Shown: in pieces, positions 44,159-52,270 of the stretch
Layout: each line of letters opens with the position of its first letter
Position numbering within the stretch: position 1 is the stretch's first letter
Program-made: the position numbers and the translations under genes
NCBI GenBank assembly: GCA_965224225.1
Contig: CBDCZF010000020.1
Location: forward strand, 124,001 to 188,000
Length of the DNA: 64,000 nt
Reading direction: 5' to 3'
From: CAJQQK01 sp965224225
GTDB taxonomy: Bacteria > Pseudomonadota > Alphaproteobacteria > Rhizobiales > Hyphomicrobiaceae
Notes under the pieces: model-generated
Told to the model about the DNA's origin: nothing
Databases searched by the model: none
What the model saw: the letters and a program-made list of their open reading frames with translations, nothing else

Positions 44159-45661
44159 ATGCGGCACACCCACGCGTCGGAAATGCGTTTTCTCAAAGCA
44201 ATTGCTGACTTTGAGGATCGCCACCTCCTCGTCCTAGGCGACGTTATGCTGGACGAGTATATCGTCGGCAGCGTGACAAGAATATCACCCGAAGCACCCG
44301 TACCAATCTTTTTGCCACGTAACACTTACTATTCACTTGGAGGAGCCGCTAATGTAGCGAACAATATTCGTTTTCTCGGCGGACGAGCGTCTCTATATGG
44401 CCGTATTGGTAGTGATGAGGCAGGGCGAAAGTTTTCGAGCTTGGCGACTGAGCATCAGATTGACTGTCAAGGCATGACAGTAAGTCGCCACGGATACTCG
44501 ACTACCAAAAAATGTCGATACGTAACGGAGACTTCCCAAATCTTTCGGGCAGATCATGAAACGTCTGTCCCCCTTAGCGAGGATGAGGAGACGTCCATTC
44601 TGTCGCGATTAGATGATCACATAGCAGAATTCGACGCAGTATTGCTATCTGATTATGGCAAGGGCTTTCTGACTAGTCGTTTGCTTAGACACATAATTCG
44701 TGTCGCGAACGAGAATGAAATTCCAGTTCTCGTAGACCCTAAAACGAGCAATCTAGCCAACTATGCTGGCGCTAGCCTCATAAAACCGAATCTGAACGAA
44801 CTTTACCACCTTTCAAACAGCGATTCTTTGGCGGACCATAGCGGTGTTGCCTTTGATAGCGTGTTCTCGAGCCTTCAAGCCATATGCAGGGACCACCATA
44901 TCGCCGGTGGCATTGCGACCTTAGGGAGTCGTGGCATGTGCGTAACATTTGACCGGAGCCGCGAGCATATCCCAGCTGAAAGTGTTGCGGTCTTTGATGT
45001 CACAGGTGCTGGAGACACTGTCTTGGCTTGCTTGGGAATGTCCTTAGCTTCCGGCCTTGATTTGTTTGACTCGGCTAAACTCGCTAATTTGGCCGCGTCA
45101 AAAGCGGTTAGTGAACGTGGAACCAGCCCTGTGACCATTAAGGCGCTAACATCTAAGGTCTTGTGTCAAACCCAACCGTTGCCTACCTTGATCAGTACAT
45201 TTGATATTACTGTAATCAGGAAAGCGTGGACCGCATGTGGTTACACTGTCGGCTTCACAAATGGCTGTTTCGACATTCTTCATTCGGGGCACATTCAGCT
45301 CTTCCAACAAGCTCGTGCTAGGTGCGATAAATTGATCGTAGCAGTCAATACCGACGAGTCTGTTCGTCGCCTTAAGGGGAGCACCAGACCAATCAACGAC
45401 CTAAAGGAAAGGGCGGAATTGCTAAGCGCGCTAAAGGATGTCGACGCGGTTATCTCGTTCGATGCCGACACGCCAATCTCACTGATCGAGCATTTGAAGC
45501 CTGATTTGCTGGTGAAAGGCGCAGACTACCGGCCGGAAGAGGTTGTTGGTGCGCAGTTCGTCCAAAGTTATGGTGGCAAATTATTTCTCGCAGACCTGCT
45601 TGAAGGAAGGAGCACCTCGATGATTGTTGAGCAAATCAAAACCCGAGATACCAATGGATAA
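44159..45661 (+). CDS. hldE: Bifunctional heptose kinase/adenylyltransferase
   Basis: About 500 residues in two domains. The N-terminal ribokinase-type domain phosphorylates heptose 7-phosphate at C1: GDVMLDEYIVG, YYSLGGAANVANNIRFLGG, and the catalytic DVTGAGDTVLA. The C-terminal nucleotidyltransferase domain makes ADP-heptose from heptose 1-phosphate: FTNGCFDILHSGHIQL with the HxGH motif, and LLVKGADYRPEEVVGA. The ATG at 44159 has GGGAGG at ideal distance; another at 44153 is possible. gmhA overlaps its end. Usually this gene serves LPS inner-core synthesis, but here it is in AT-rich island cargo. Confidence 0.92.
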   Translation: MRHTHASEMRFLKAIADFEDRHLLVLGDVMLDEYIVGSVTRISPEAPVPIFLPRNTYYSLGGAANVANNIRFLGGRASLYGRIGSDEAGRKFSSLATEHQIDCQGMTVSRHGYSTTKKCRYVTETSQIFRADHETSVPLSEDEETSILSRLDDHIAEFDAVLLSDYGKGFLTSRLLRHIIRVANENEIPVLVDPKTSNLANYAGASLIKPNLNELYHLSNSDSLADHSGVAFDSVFSSLQAICRDHHIAGGIATLGSRGMCVTFDRSREHIPAESVAVFDVTGAGDTVLACLGMSLASGLDLFDSAKLANLAASKAVSERGTSPVTIKALTSKVLCQTQPLPTLISTFDITVIRKAWTACGYTVGFTNGCFDILHSGHIQLFQQARARCDKLIVAVNTDESVRRLKGSTRPINDLKERAELLSALKDVDAVISFDADTPISLIEHLKPDLLVKGADYRPEEVVGAQFVQSYGGKLFLADLLEGRSTSMIVEQIKTRDTNG

Positions 45662-46244
45662 GCATGGATTGATAAGCCATCTGAAGCGCTTTTCAGAAGC
45701 GCTTTCTAGGATTGATGTATCAGTTGACCAGCAAATGCGGGCCGCGACGCAACTTTGCTGGCAGGCCACCTTGGAAAAGAAACCGATTCTCATTTTTGGG
45801 AACGGGGGTTCCGCTCTGGACGCAGAGCACCTTGCAACTGATCTTTTATTCGGCCGCGCGACCAGCCCGTTTCCAAGGGCGATCTGTTTAACTTCGAACA
45901 CAAGCACCATCACCGCCATTTCGAATGATCACACTTTCGACGATGTTTTTTCCTCGCAAGTGAAAATCCTAGGTGAGCCCACGGGTATTGCTATTGGGTT
46001 ATCGACTAGCGGTGAATCCAGAAACGTGATTATGGGTTGCGCCGAGGCGAGGAGTATGGGGATGAGTGTTATAGTATTTGTCGGCGACCAAGATACAACC
46101 TTGGCGAGGTTGGGGGATGTGGTGCTGTCTGTGTGTGGCTCTGATACGATGTATGTTCAGGAGGTGCACCGAATTTACTATCACTACCTTTGCACTCAGA
46201 TCAGAATGCGTTCACGACCAAACAAGAAAAAGTCGAAGGACTGA
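45654..46244 (+). CDS. gmhA: Sedoheptulose-7-phosphate isomerase
   Basis: 196-residue SIS-domain protein converting sedoheptulose 7-phosphate to D-glycero-D-manno-heptose 7-phosphate, the first step to ADP-heptose. The phosphate-binding loop is FGNGGSALDAEHLATDL, and GLSTSGESRNVIMG and the C-terminal EVHRIYYHYLC match GmhA. The ATG lies inside the last codons of hldE (8-bp overlap), showing tight coupling. Confidence 0.9.
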   Translation: MDKHGLISHLKRFSEALSRIDVSVDQQMRAATQLCWQATLEKKPILIFGNGGSALDAEHLATDLLFGRATSPFPRAICLTSNTSTITAISNDHTFDDVFSSQVKILGEPTGIAIGLSTSGESRNVIMGCAEARSMGMSVIVFVGDQDTTLARLGDVVLSVCGSDTMYVQEVHRIYYHYLCTQIRMRSRPNKKKSKD

Positions 46245-46251
46245 GAGTCTA

Positions 46252-46884
46252 TTGCTAATCAATAATCACCTTGTTCGCCCCTTTGTCTTAATTAACGAGG
46301 TTGCGGACCAGCTTCCTAAGCGTGATTCGGGCGCGCTATTCGTGGATCGAGACGGCACAATTATCGAGGATACAGGCTATCCAGTTGATCCAGAGTGCAT
46401 ACGGTTTATATCATCGATCATCGAGCTCCTCCAATTGGCGACCATGCGGGGCGTCCCAATAGTTGTAGTATCGAACCAATCGGGGGTTGGTCGTGGTTAT
46501 TTTGGTTGGCAGAATGTTTCTGACTTTAATCGACGCCTCATTGAGCAGCTGGTCGATATTGACGTTGTTATAAGCGTCATAATATCTTGCTCTTATATTG
46601 ACAATGGAACTAATAATCCAAGTCACGGATATTATAGAAAGCCAAATCCTGGTATGTTTTTTGTGGCGAAAAAGAGGTATCGGGTGGATCTATCAAAATC
46701 ATTTATGATTGGAGATAAAGTTAGCGACGTCGAGGCTGCCGAGCGAGCTGGACTGCAGTTTGCTATTCTCGTTGGTTCCGCCGAAGGGGGGGGCGAGATG
46801 AACCAGCTTAGGTCTGGTTTTTGTGAGGGGTCAGAGACCGGGCTTTCTCGCGCAATGCGCGCCATTCGGTCTCTGACTTCCTAG
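46252..46884 (+). CDS. gmhB: D,D-heptose 1,7-bisphosphate phosphatase
   Basis: 210-residue HAD phosphatase starting at a TTG 7 bp after gmhA (no ATG is available upstream of the domain). DRDGTIIEDTGYP, VSNQSGVGRGYF, KPNPGMF and IGDKVSDVEAAERAG are the four HAD motifs in GmhB/HisB-N order. The zinc loop of classical GmhB (several Cys before RKPxPG) is degenerate here, with one Cys only. It completes the set hldE-gmhA-gmhB needed for ADP-D-glycero-beta-D-manno-heptose; no hldD epimerase gene is seen, so the D,D form may be the end product. Confidence 0.87.
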   Translation: MLINNHLVRPFVLINEVADQLPKRDSGALFVDRDGTIIEDTGYPVDPECIRFISSIIELLQLATMRGVPIVVVSNQSGVGRGYFGWQNVSDFNRRLIEQLVDIDVVISVIISCSYIDNGTNNPSHGYYRKPNPGMFFVAKKRYRVDLSKSFMIGDKVSDVEAAERAGLQFAILVGSAEGGGEMNQLRSGFCEGSETGLSRAMRAIRSLTS

Positions 46885-46914
46885 TAAAGAGCGCTAAATC
46901 AATGTGGTCACGCG

Positions 46915-46957
46915 CCGGAGCTTGCGGTTATCGGAGCGCTCGGGTTCTCTTTTTTTT
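46915..46957 (+). terminator. Terminator after heptose operon
   Basis: CCGGAGC at 46915-46921 pairs with GCTCGGG at 46938-46944 (one mismatch), and a T-rich run of 13 bases including eight consecutive T follows. It lies 31 bp after the gmhB stop. Confidence 0.6.
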
Positions 46958-46977
46958 GTGATTGTCGTGCCTTCTCA

Positions 46978-47265
46978 CTAGTCGCGATGATTGTAGTTTG
47001 ATGTGCTTATGTGCTCATACGAAGATAGCCATGCCTCCAAGTCCGACCGTCGGTAAAGCACTCGGGCGCGTATCCCTGGGCCAGCCTTAGTGTATCGAGG
47101 ACCCGAACCCTCCACGCGGAACCGCTCCAGAGTTCTAGGCGACAAGCGTAGGAAGTAGGCAGCTTCACCCGTAGTGAGAAACGAGTGCTCAGTTTCCTGC
47201 CGTGACCGTGTCGTGTCTTCAGGTGCGTCTGTCCCGCCCGATCGATGATTGCGTTTCTGATCCAT
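46978..47265 (-). CDS. Excisionase-like helix-turn-helix protein
   Basis: 95 residues. The helix-turn-helix (LTTGEAAYFLRLSPRTLERF) followed by GPRYTKAGPGIRARVLYRRSDLEAWL is the MerR-type 'HTH_17' fold of excisionases and small regulators. The ATG at 47265 follows GAGGCAACC. It is at the start of the plasmid-like backbone, transcribed with the membrane-protein genes to its right. It may control the backbone genes or recombination. Confidence 0.8.
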   Translation of the reverse strand: MDQKRNHRSGGTDAPEDTTRSRQETEHSFLTTGEAAYFLRLSPRTLERFRVEGSGPRYTKAGPGIRARVLYRRSDLEAWLSSYEHISTSNYNHRD

Positions 47266-47348
47266 GGTGGTTGCCTCACGTATTCGCTGAAGGGTTGCGG
47301 AGCTTGATGGTCGAGCTTGTGATTGCGCCCAATGACGTTTCCAGTGGG

Positions 47349-47753
47349 TCATGGCATTGTCCCCACCGTCGAGGATGTGCGGCGCTCTCTTTCGGCCAGA
47401 ACGACATCAACGGCACGACGCATGGGCAGCGCGCGCCAGACCGGCAACGTGATCACGTGTCCTTTGATGCTGTAGCTAAAAAGCGTCAGCTGGGCCACGA
47501 GCAGCGCGACGATCAATCCAAGCCATCCGAATCCAATCAGGCTCAGAAACTCGCCTGTCGTGAGCACGTCGCGGAACCGGAATGAAAGTGCCGTGCAAGC
47601 GCAGGCAAGAGGGGCGGCACCAGCAAGCAACGGAAAGCTTACCATTGCTCGGTCAACGTCACTCAGTGACACGGTTGCGAAACGGGTCTGCACCGTCTTG
47701 TCCGTGACCATACTCGCCCCGAAGCGCCAAAGGATTTCTCTAGAAGCGGTCAT
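47349..47753 (-). CDS. Hypothetical inner-membrane protein, two helices
   Basis: 134 residues with two hydrophobic segments (about residues 40-60 and 72-96) and a cytoplasmic charged tail with AVDVVLAERERR. AAAGGGGATGTAAAG precedes the ATG at 47753. It forms a unit with the next two genes upstream. I recognise no family; proteins of this kind often accompany coupling-protein genes in mobilisable elements. Confidence 0.55.
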   Translation of the reverse strand: MTASREILWRFGASMVTDKTVQTRFATVSLSDVDRAMVSFPLLAGAAPLACACTALSFRFRDVLTTGEFLSLIGFGWLGLIVALLVAQLTLFSYSIKGHVITLPVWRALPMRRAVDVVLAERERRTSSTVGTMP

Positions 47754-47755
47754 CT

Positions 47756-48235
47756 TTACATCCCCTTTCCGCAAGCACGGCTGCTATCGATCCGGGTCAT
47801 CACACCCTGAAAATTGCGAATGCCGGTCGGCTGATGAAACCTCAACGTGGCCACCCAAATCATGTGGTCGAACCTGGTTTCGCGTCGGGCTTCGACGGCC
47901 AAGCATTGACACCGTTCAGTAGCATTGGAGGCCCCTCGAACTTGATGGGGTCTTTGCGACAGGCGCTCGATCGCTCGGGCGCCGGGCAGCTGCCGCAGTC
48001 CAGGCATGCCATTGAACATCTCCCGCAGCAGTTCGCGGGCGACTTCCTCTTTTGCGTAGACGCCGTAGTTCGCCTGTGCGGCTTTGGCCTGAAGTCCCAC
48101 GACGCACGCCGGCACGTGAATACGGTCGGCCATCCGCCCGGCGAAAACATCGCCGAGCAAGTAACAAAGCGCCAGATAGCCAACCAAGGCCGGTGCGACT
48201 GACTTCGGAATAAGATCGTTGAGACCGCCAATCAT
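47756..48235 (-). CDS. Hypothetical protein with N-terminal membrane segment
   Basis: 159 residues. One hydrophobic stretch (residues 14-32, ALVGYLALCYLLGDVFAG) is followed by a soluble domain, ending in a Cys-containing tail. The start overlaps the stop of the upstream gene by 4 bp, so translation is coupled. No family recognised. Confidence 0.55.
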   Translation of the reverse strand: MIGGLNDLIPKSVAPALVGYLALCYLLGDVFAGRMADRIHVPACVVGLQAKAAQANYGVYAKEEVARELLREMFNGMPGLRQLPGARAIERLSQRPHQVRGASNATERCQCLAVEARRETRFDHMIWVATLRFHQPTGIRNFQGVMTRIDSSRACGKGM

Positions 48236-49548
48236 GCCTCACCTCCTTCGTCGTCCTTGAGCTTGCGTGCGTTAAAGCGTGACCGGCCTGACCATCCATG
48301 AGGTCCGTCGATCGGATCGCCACTGACCGGTGGCGCCGAACGACCGGCATCATTCAACTTGTCTGTGGACGGCCGCGAAGAAGCAGTGACGTCGACGTTT
48401 GAAGACTTTGCTGCGGTGAGTTGCTCCGCGAGGAAGATGTCCCAACGCGCGCGGTTATAGGCGAACGTCCAGAGAAGCAGCGGGAGTAACGCTTCAATCA
48501 CAAAGATGACGCCGGCAATCGGAAGGAACTTCCCGATGTAGGCGAACGTGTCCGAAACGCCCACGCGACCTGGGAAGTCGGGCATACCTTTCGCCTTGTA
48601 GCCTGCACCGTCGAGTGCGTCGGCCATATTGTCGGCCAGGCCGGTGAGAATGGCGTTCAGTCTGGCCGTTGCGCCTGGACGCCCGGCAATAGAAACACCG
48701 CGACGCAATTCTGCTGCGTATGCCTTGACGACCGCAATTGGTTCGACCGCGTCCAGTTCATTGAGACGCTGTTCGATCTTGCCATGCAGTCCTTCCAGGA
48801 TACGGCGACGTTCGTAGACATCCCGCTCGGTCTGAGAGGCGATCAGTCGATATTGCTCTAGAAGCTGGTTCACCCGAGTGACGATCGCCTGGCGATCAGT
48901 GTTCTGGGCGCCGCGACTATCGATCGCCTTTTTCGCACGGTCGATCAGCGGCTCCATTGCGCGTGTGACAGGGCCTGGGCCGGCTTGGCGAAGGCTGATG
49001 CAGCCGCTCTGGACCTCGCAATCGCGCTTCGAGATCAAGGTCTCAAGCGCGCCACGAACAGCGCCATCCGCTACACTGCCCGAACGGGACGCGCGGATGC
49101 GATCTGCCGTGTAGCGTTGCAGAACAGGCCCATGTGCCCCATCGCGCAGCGCTTGAGCCGGTCTGATTGTCTGGCCGGCATAGGTGGCCGCAAACAAAGA
49201 AAAGCCAACGAATAGGAGAGCGGTCAGGCTAATAGCGGCGCTCGTCAAATAGCCTTTGGCAGCCTGAGGAGCGCCCTCCTCTGTCGCGAACTTGTTGACA
49301 GCGAAGGCGACAACGAACGCCGCGAGCGAAATCACTGCGATCTTGATGTAGCCATTCGCATCACGTTGCTGAATAAAGCCGAACGCAGCAAGGCAGAAGT
49401 TGCCGGCGCCGAGCATTGTGACGGCCAGTACGATGAGCGTGAAAGTCGAGGGTAATTTGGCCGGTGCCAGGCGTGGTGGCCCGTCGCCCGGCCCTACCGG
49501 TTGATTTGATGCACCGTTTTCGCGGTGCGATTCGCGATCGTGTTTCAT
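48232..49548 (-). CDS. Large hypothetical membrane protein with coiled coil
   Basis: 438 residues. Three to four hydrophobic segments flank a long helical, probably coiled-coil region rich in Glu/Arg/Gln (for example QTERDVYERRRILEGLHG). GGAGGACATC precedes the ATG at 49548. The topology, membrane-extended helical domain-membrane, recalls structural or sensor components, but no domain is recognised. It is the first gene of the three-gene membrane unit and diverges from the gene at 49680. Confidence 0.6.
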   Translation of the reverse strand: MKHDRESHRENGASNQPVGPGDGPPRLAPAKLPSTFTLIVLAVTMLGAGNFCLAAFGFIQQRDANGYIKIAVISLAAFVVAFAVNKFATEEGAPQAAKGYLTSAAISLTALLFVGFSLFAATYAGQTIRPAQALRDGAHGPVLQRYTADRIRASRSGSVADGAVRGALETLISKRDCEVQSGCISLRQAGPGPVTRAMEPLIDRAKKAIDSRGAQNTDRQAIVTRVNQLLEQYRLIASQTERDVYERRRILEGLHGKIEQRLNELDAVEPIAVVKAYAAELRRGVSIAGRPGATARLNAILTGLADNMADALDGAGYKAKGMPDFPGRVGVSDTFAYIGKFLPIAGVIFVIEALLPLLLWTFAYNRARWDIFLAEQLTAAKSSNVDVTASSRPSTDKLNDAGRSAPPVSGDPIDGPHGWSGRSRFNARKLKDDEGGEA

Positions 49549-49679
49549 GATGTCCTCCAGATTCTGAGGACGCTTCCGCCAGGAAGTGAGCCGTAGCATT
49601 TCCAAGCAGTTTTGCGTGCCTCCGAGCCGTGGTAGGACGATCAGAGAGGGATAAGTGTATCACCGGTGTATCAAGAAGC

Positions 49680-50771
49680 ATGCAGGACCAAGAGACTCGC
49701 GCCTTTACAGCCTATGCGCGCCAAAAGCTGTTCCGGATCTTGACCGGCATGGTTCGAGATCAAAAGGATCTGAATTGGTCGGTGCTGGCCGATAGGATAA
49801 CACTCGATCGTGGCGTTAACTTCCAGAGACTGAATTTCTATCGCTTGCGTGACGGCACATTGTCTGACGCCAACATCGAAATCATCGTCGAATGGTTAGA
49901 AGAAAGACACGACAGCAAAATCCGCCAGCGACTAGTGCCATTGTCGAACTTTGATGAGGCGGCGCGATCCTGCCGAGACTATTACTTTTACGTGCCGAAA
50001 GATGACGACTTGGACGCTTTAGACGAGCAAGTTTTCCAGGCTTTCGAGGGCACTTACTTGTGTGCGTCGCCGAGCGACAAGAATACCTTTATGCCGCTGC
50101 CCACAGTGCGCCGGTACTTCGCGACGTCTGAAACGTGGGATGACCAAGCCAAGGCAAATCGCTCGCAGAACTTTGCTCAATATGCACAAGAACGCACATT
50201 CCTGATCTTGCATAAAACGGGCGAGGCATACTTCTACGCAGCAGAATTTCCCATGTCGGCCCTGTTCCCTTCAAGCATTGGCGTCCTGGATCTGCGCACG
50301 ATCTATGAGGGTTTCGCGGTCGCCTGCGCAAATATGATCTATGTACAGTTGAGAGAGTGCCTTACCCGCTTACCGAAGACACACGCGATCCTGATTGCGC
50401 CGAAGTCGACCAACGAGCATGAAGCGCCGCGCGGCCTAACGTTCTTCCTCAGCGACAATGCGAGCGAAATCAAACGCGAATGGTCTGAACTGCCCGATGA
50501 TGAGATAGAGCACCTCAAGGCCGAGCACTGCCTCAGTCTGGAAAGTGAATTCCATTTGAAGGGGCCAGTGCAGATCGCCGATTCGCCCCTCGCATTCATG
50601 CGCAATCGCGCAGGCGCCGTATTCATGCGGGATCGCGTGTACCTCAAGAAGCCCGACGATTTCCTTGACGATCTACAGCTGCACTTCGTACTGCCCGAGT
50701 TGGAGAATAAGGACGAAGTGAGAAAGATCGTTGAAAGCCCGCTCTACATTGGAGCGTCGACATGGCCCTAG
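49680..50771 (+). CDS. Hypothetical protein with N-terminal helix-turn-helix-like region
   Basis: 363 residues from the ATG at 49680. Residues 15-75 (DQKDLNWSVLADRITLDRG ... FYRLRDGTLSDANI) look like a helix-turn-helix or a small sporulation-type regulator segment. The remainder is a soluble alpha/beta region without a recognised family. The next gene, an ankyrin-repeat protein, overlaps its end by 10 bp. A sensor-regulator for the element, or one half of a two-protein effector system, are both possible. Confidence 0.55.
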   Translation: MQDQETRAFTAYARQKLFRILTGMVRDQKDLNWSVLADRITLDRGVNFQRLNFYRLRDGTLSDANIEIIVEWLEERHDSKIRQRLVPLSNFDEAARSCRDYYFYVPKDDDLDALDEQVFQAFEGTYLCASPSDKNTFMPLPTVRRYFATSETWDDQAKANRSQNFAQYAQERTFLILHKTGEAYFYAAEFPMSALFPSSIGVLDLRTIYEGFAVACANMIYVQLRECLTRLPKTHAILIAPKSTNEHEAPRGLTFFLSDNASEIKREWSELPDDEIEHLKAEHCLSLESEFHLKGPVQIADSPLAFMRNRAGAVFMRDRVYLKKPDDFLDDLQLHFVLPELENKDEVRKIVESPLYIGASTWP

Positions 50772-51208
50772 CTCCACAGCTTCAACATCAGAAAATCATC
50801 AATTTCTTCCAGGGGCGCGGCGCCGACCCGAAGATCTACGGCTTGCTCCGCGCCGCCTACAATGATGAGACCCAAAAGGCCATCGCAATCATCAAAACCG
50901 ATCCGCAGCAGCTGAACATACGCGATCCATATGCAGGATTGACGCCATTACACATAGCAATATTCCGCTGCAATTTCGAGATCGTTCAGGCAATCGTCCA
51001 ACATCCCGAAGCCGACTTGGCCTTGAAAGACAATTTCAGGCGCGCCCCAGCGGACATGCTGGACTACATTGCAGACCACCGCCTTTTTGAACTCGTCATG
51101 GATGCTTGCTTTGCAGATGAGATGCGCGCCTTGCTCGATGAAGGCTTTGAGCGAGGCACTTCAGACGGTTCGGTCATCCCGTTTAAGCCGCGCGATCGCG
51201 ATCCCTAG
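50762..51208 (+). CDS. Ankyrin-repeat protein
   Basis: 148 residues with two to three ankyrin units, for example YAGLTPLHIAIFRCNFEIVQAIV and LALKDNFRRAPADML. It starts inside the end of the preceding gene, so the two are co-translated and probably interact. Ankyrin proteins mediate protein contacts; the partner may be the gene product before it. Confidence 0.72.
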   Translation: MALAPQLQHQKIINFFQGRGADPKIYGLLRAAYNDETQKAIAIIKTDPQQLNIRDPYAGLTPLHIAIFRCNFEIVQAIVQHPEADLALKDNFRRAPADMLDYIADHRLFELVMDACFADEMRALLDEGFERGTSDGSVIPFKPRDRDP

Positions 51209-51221
51209 CGCGGCGGGCTTT

Positions 51222-51635
51222 TCACTTGCTCCACAGGAAGCGACAACCTTGGAAGCTCCCGTCTCCCTGAGCCGGGCGCAAATTTGGTTTGAGCCACCAG
51301 TCGATGTACTGGCATTGCCCGCCGCCGTAGTTCCATAAGAACATCGGCTGCCCGAACATCAGCACCAGACCAATCAGGCAAGCCCAGGCGATCATCCATT
51401 TGCGTGGCCGGAGACACCATATGACCCAACCTGCCGTTGACGGCCAAGGTGACGACTGATGCACGCCTGACGTCACACTACCGATGGCGAAGCTCAGACC
51501 GGCAAAAGCCAACACAACAGAGATCGCGGTGCCGATAGGCTCGCTCTCAACGAGGTCGATCAGCCACCAGGCCAAAACCCAGAACAGAACCGCCTGAAAC
51601 ATCAGCATATTGCTGGAAGGTGCATGTTGTTGCAT
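51222..51635 (-). CDS. Hypothetical three-helix membrane protein
   Basis: 137 residues, tryptophan-rich, with three predicted transmembrane segments and a C-terminal region with two Cys (GGQCQYIDWW, FQGCRFLW). It overlaps the gene upstream by one base and is cotranscribed with the coupling protein. No family recognised. Confidence 0.55.
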   Translation of the reverse strand: MQQHAPSSNMLMFQAVLFWVLAWWLIDLVESEPIGTAISVVLAFAGLSFAIGSVTSGVHQSSPWPSTAGWVIWCLRPRKWMIAWACLIGLVLMFGQPMFLWNYGGGQCQYIDWWLKPNLRPAQGDGSFQGCRFLWSK

Positions 51636-52270
51636 CAGGCCGGTTCCGCTCGTGATGGAATGGTGTCGCTGCGGCTTTCGCCACGGGTGACGAACAGGTT
51701 CTCCTCCGTGAGATGGCGCACGATGGCGCGGGCATCCCGCTCGTCAGACACTGTGGCGAGAAGCTGGACATCCAGGCCAGCCTCACCCCAGATCTCCCAG
51801 GCATCGCGATATTCGTACCCAACCGGATGCTGCACGCGGCGCTCATCGCGCTCTTCATACTTTCCGCGATGATCCGGCCTCGACGAGAAGCGCAGTTCAT
51901 CCATGCCGCGCCGCAGTTGAGTTACACCTTCTCTAGCGCGGACCGTGACGCCCTTCTCATCGAGCATCACGACCAGCTGATCAATCTTCGTACGGTTGCG
52001 GTTCTGCCAAGAACGGCTGGCCGAATGCGTCAACCAGAACAGGGCAGCATCAAGCAGGCAGAATTTGACGACTGCATGGGCCGTCAGGCCCAGACCGCCA
52101 CTCCAGGCGAAGGCCGCGAGTGCTGTTGTGCCGATCCCCCATCCGAACAAGTGGACAGCTTTGCTCGTCCCGCGCAGCGCCTTGGCCAGTTCCGGCGTGC
52201 GGAACGTAATGGTGACAGCGCTTTTGCGGCTGGACGGTCGGGCAACGCTAATATCAGAAAGCAGGCGCAT
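51635..52270 (-). CDS. Hypothetical membrane protein next to the coupling protein
   Basis: 211 residues: two hydrophobic segments (about residues 40-80) and a soluble C-terminal domain with VQLLATVSDERDARAIVRHL. Its start lies 17 bp inside the end of the VirD4-like gene. The tight linkage suggests a role in DNA processing or transport at the membrane. Confidence 0.55.
   Translation of the reverse strand: MRLLSDISVARPSSRKSAVTITFRTPELAKALRGTSKAVHLFGWGIGTTALAAFAWSGGLGLTAHAVVKFCLLDAALFWLTHSASRSWQNRNRTKIDQLVVMLDEKGVTVRAREGVTQLRRGMDELRFSSRPDHRGKYEERDERRVQHPVGYEYRDAWEIWGEAGLDVQLLATVSDERDARAIVRHLTEENLFVTRGESRSDTIPSRAEPA

Noticed and set aside
44159..46884. Ordinary LPS inner-core locus
   Set aside because: No heptosyltransferase, hldD or other LPS gene is present and the genes lie in an AT-rich island segment; the ADP-heptose role is kept but LPS is not assumed.
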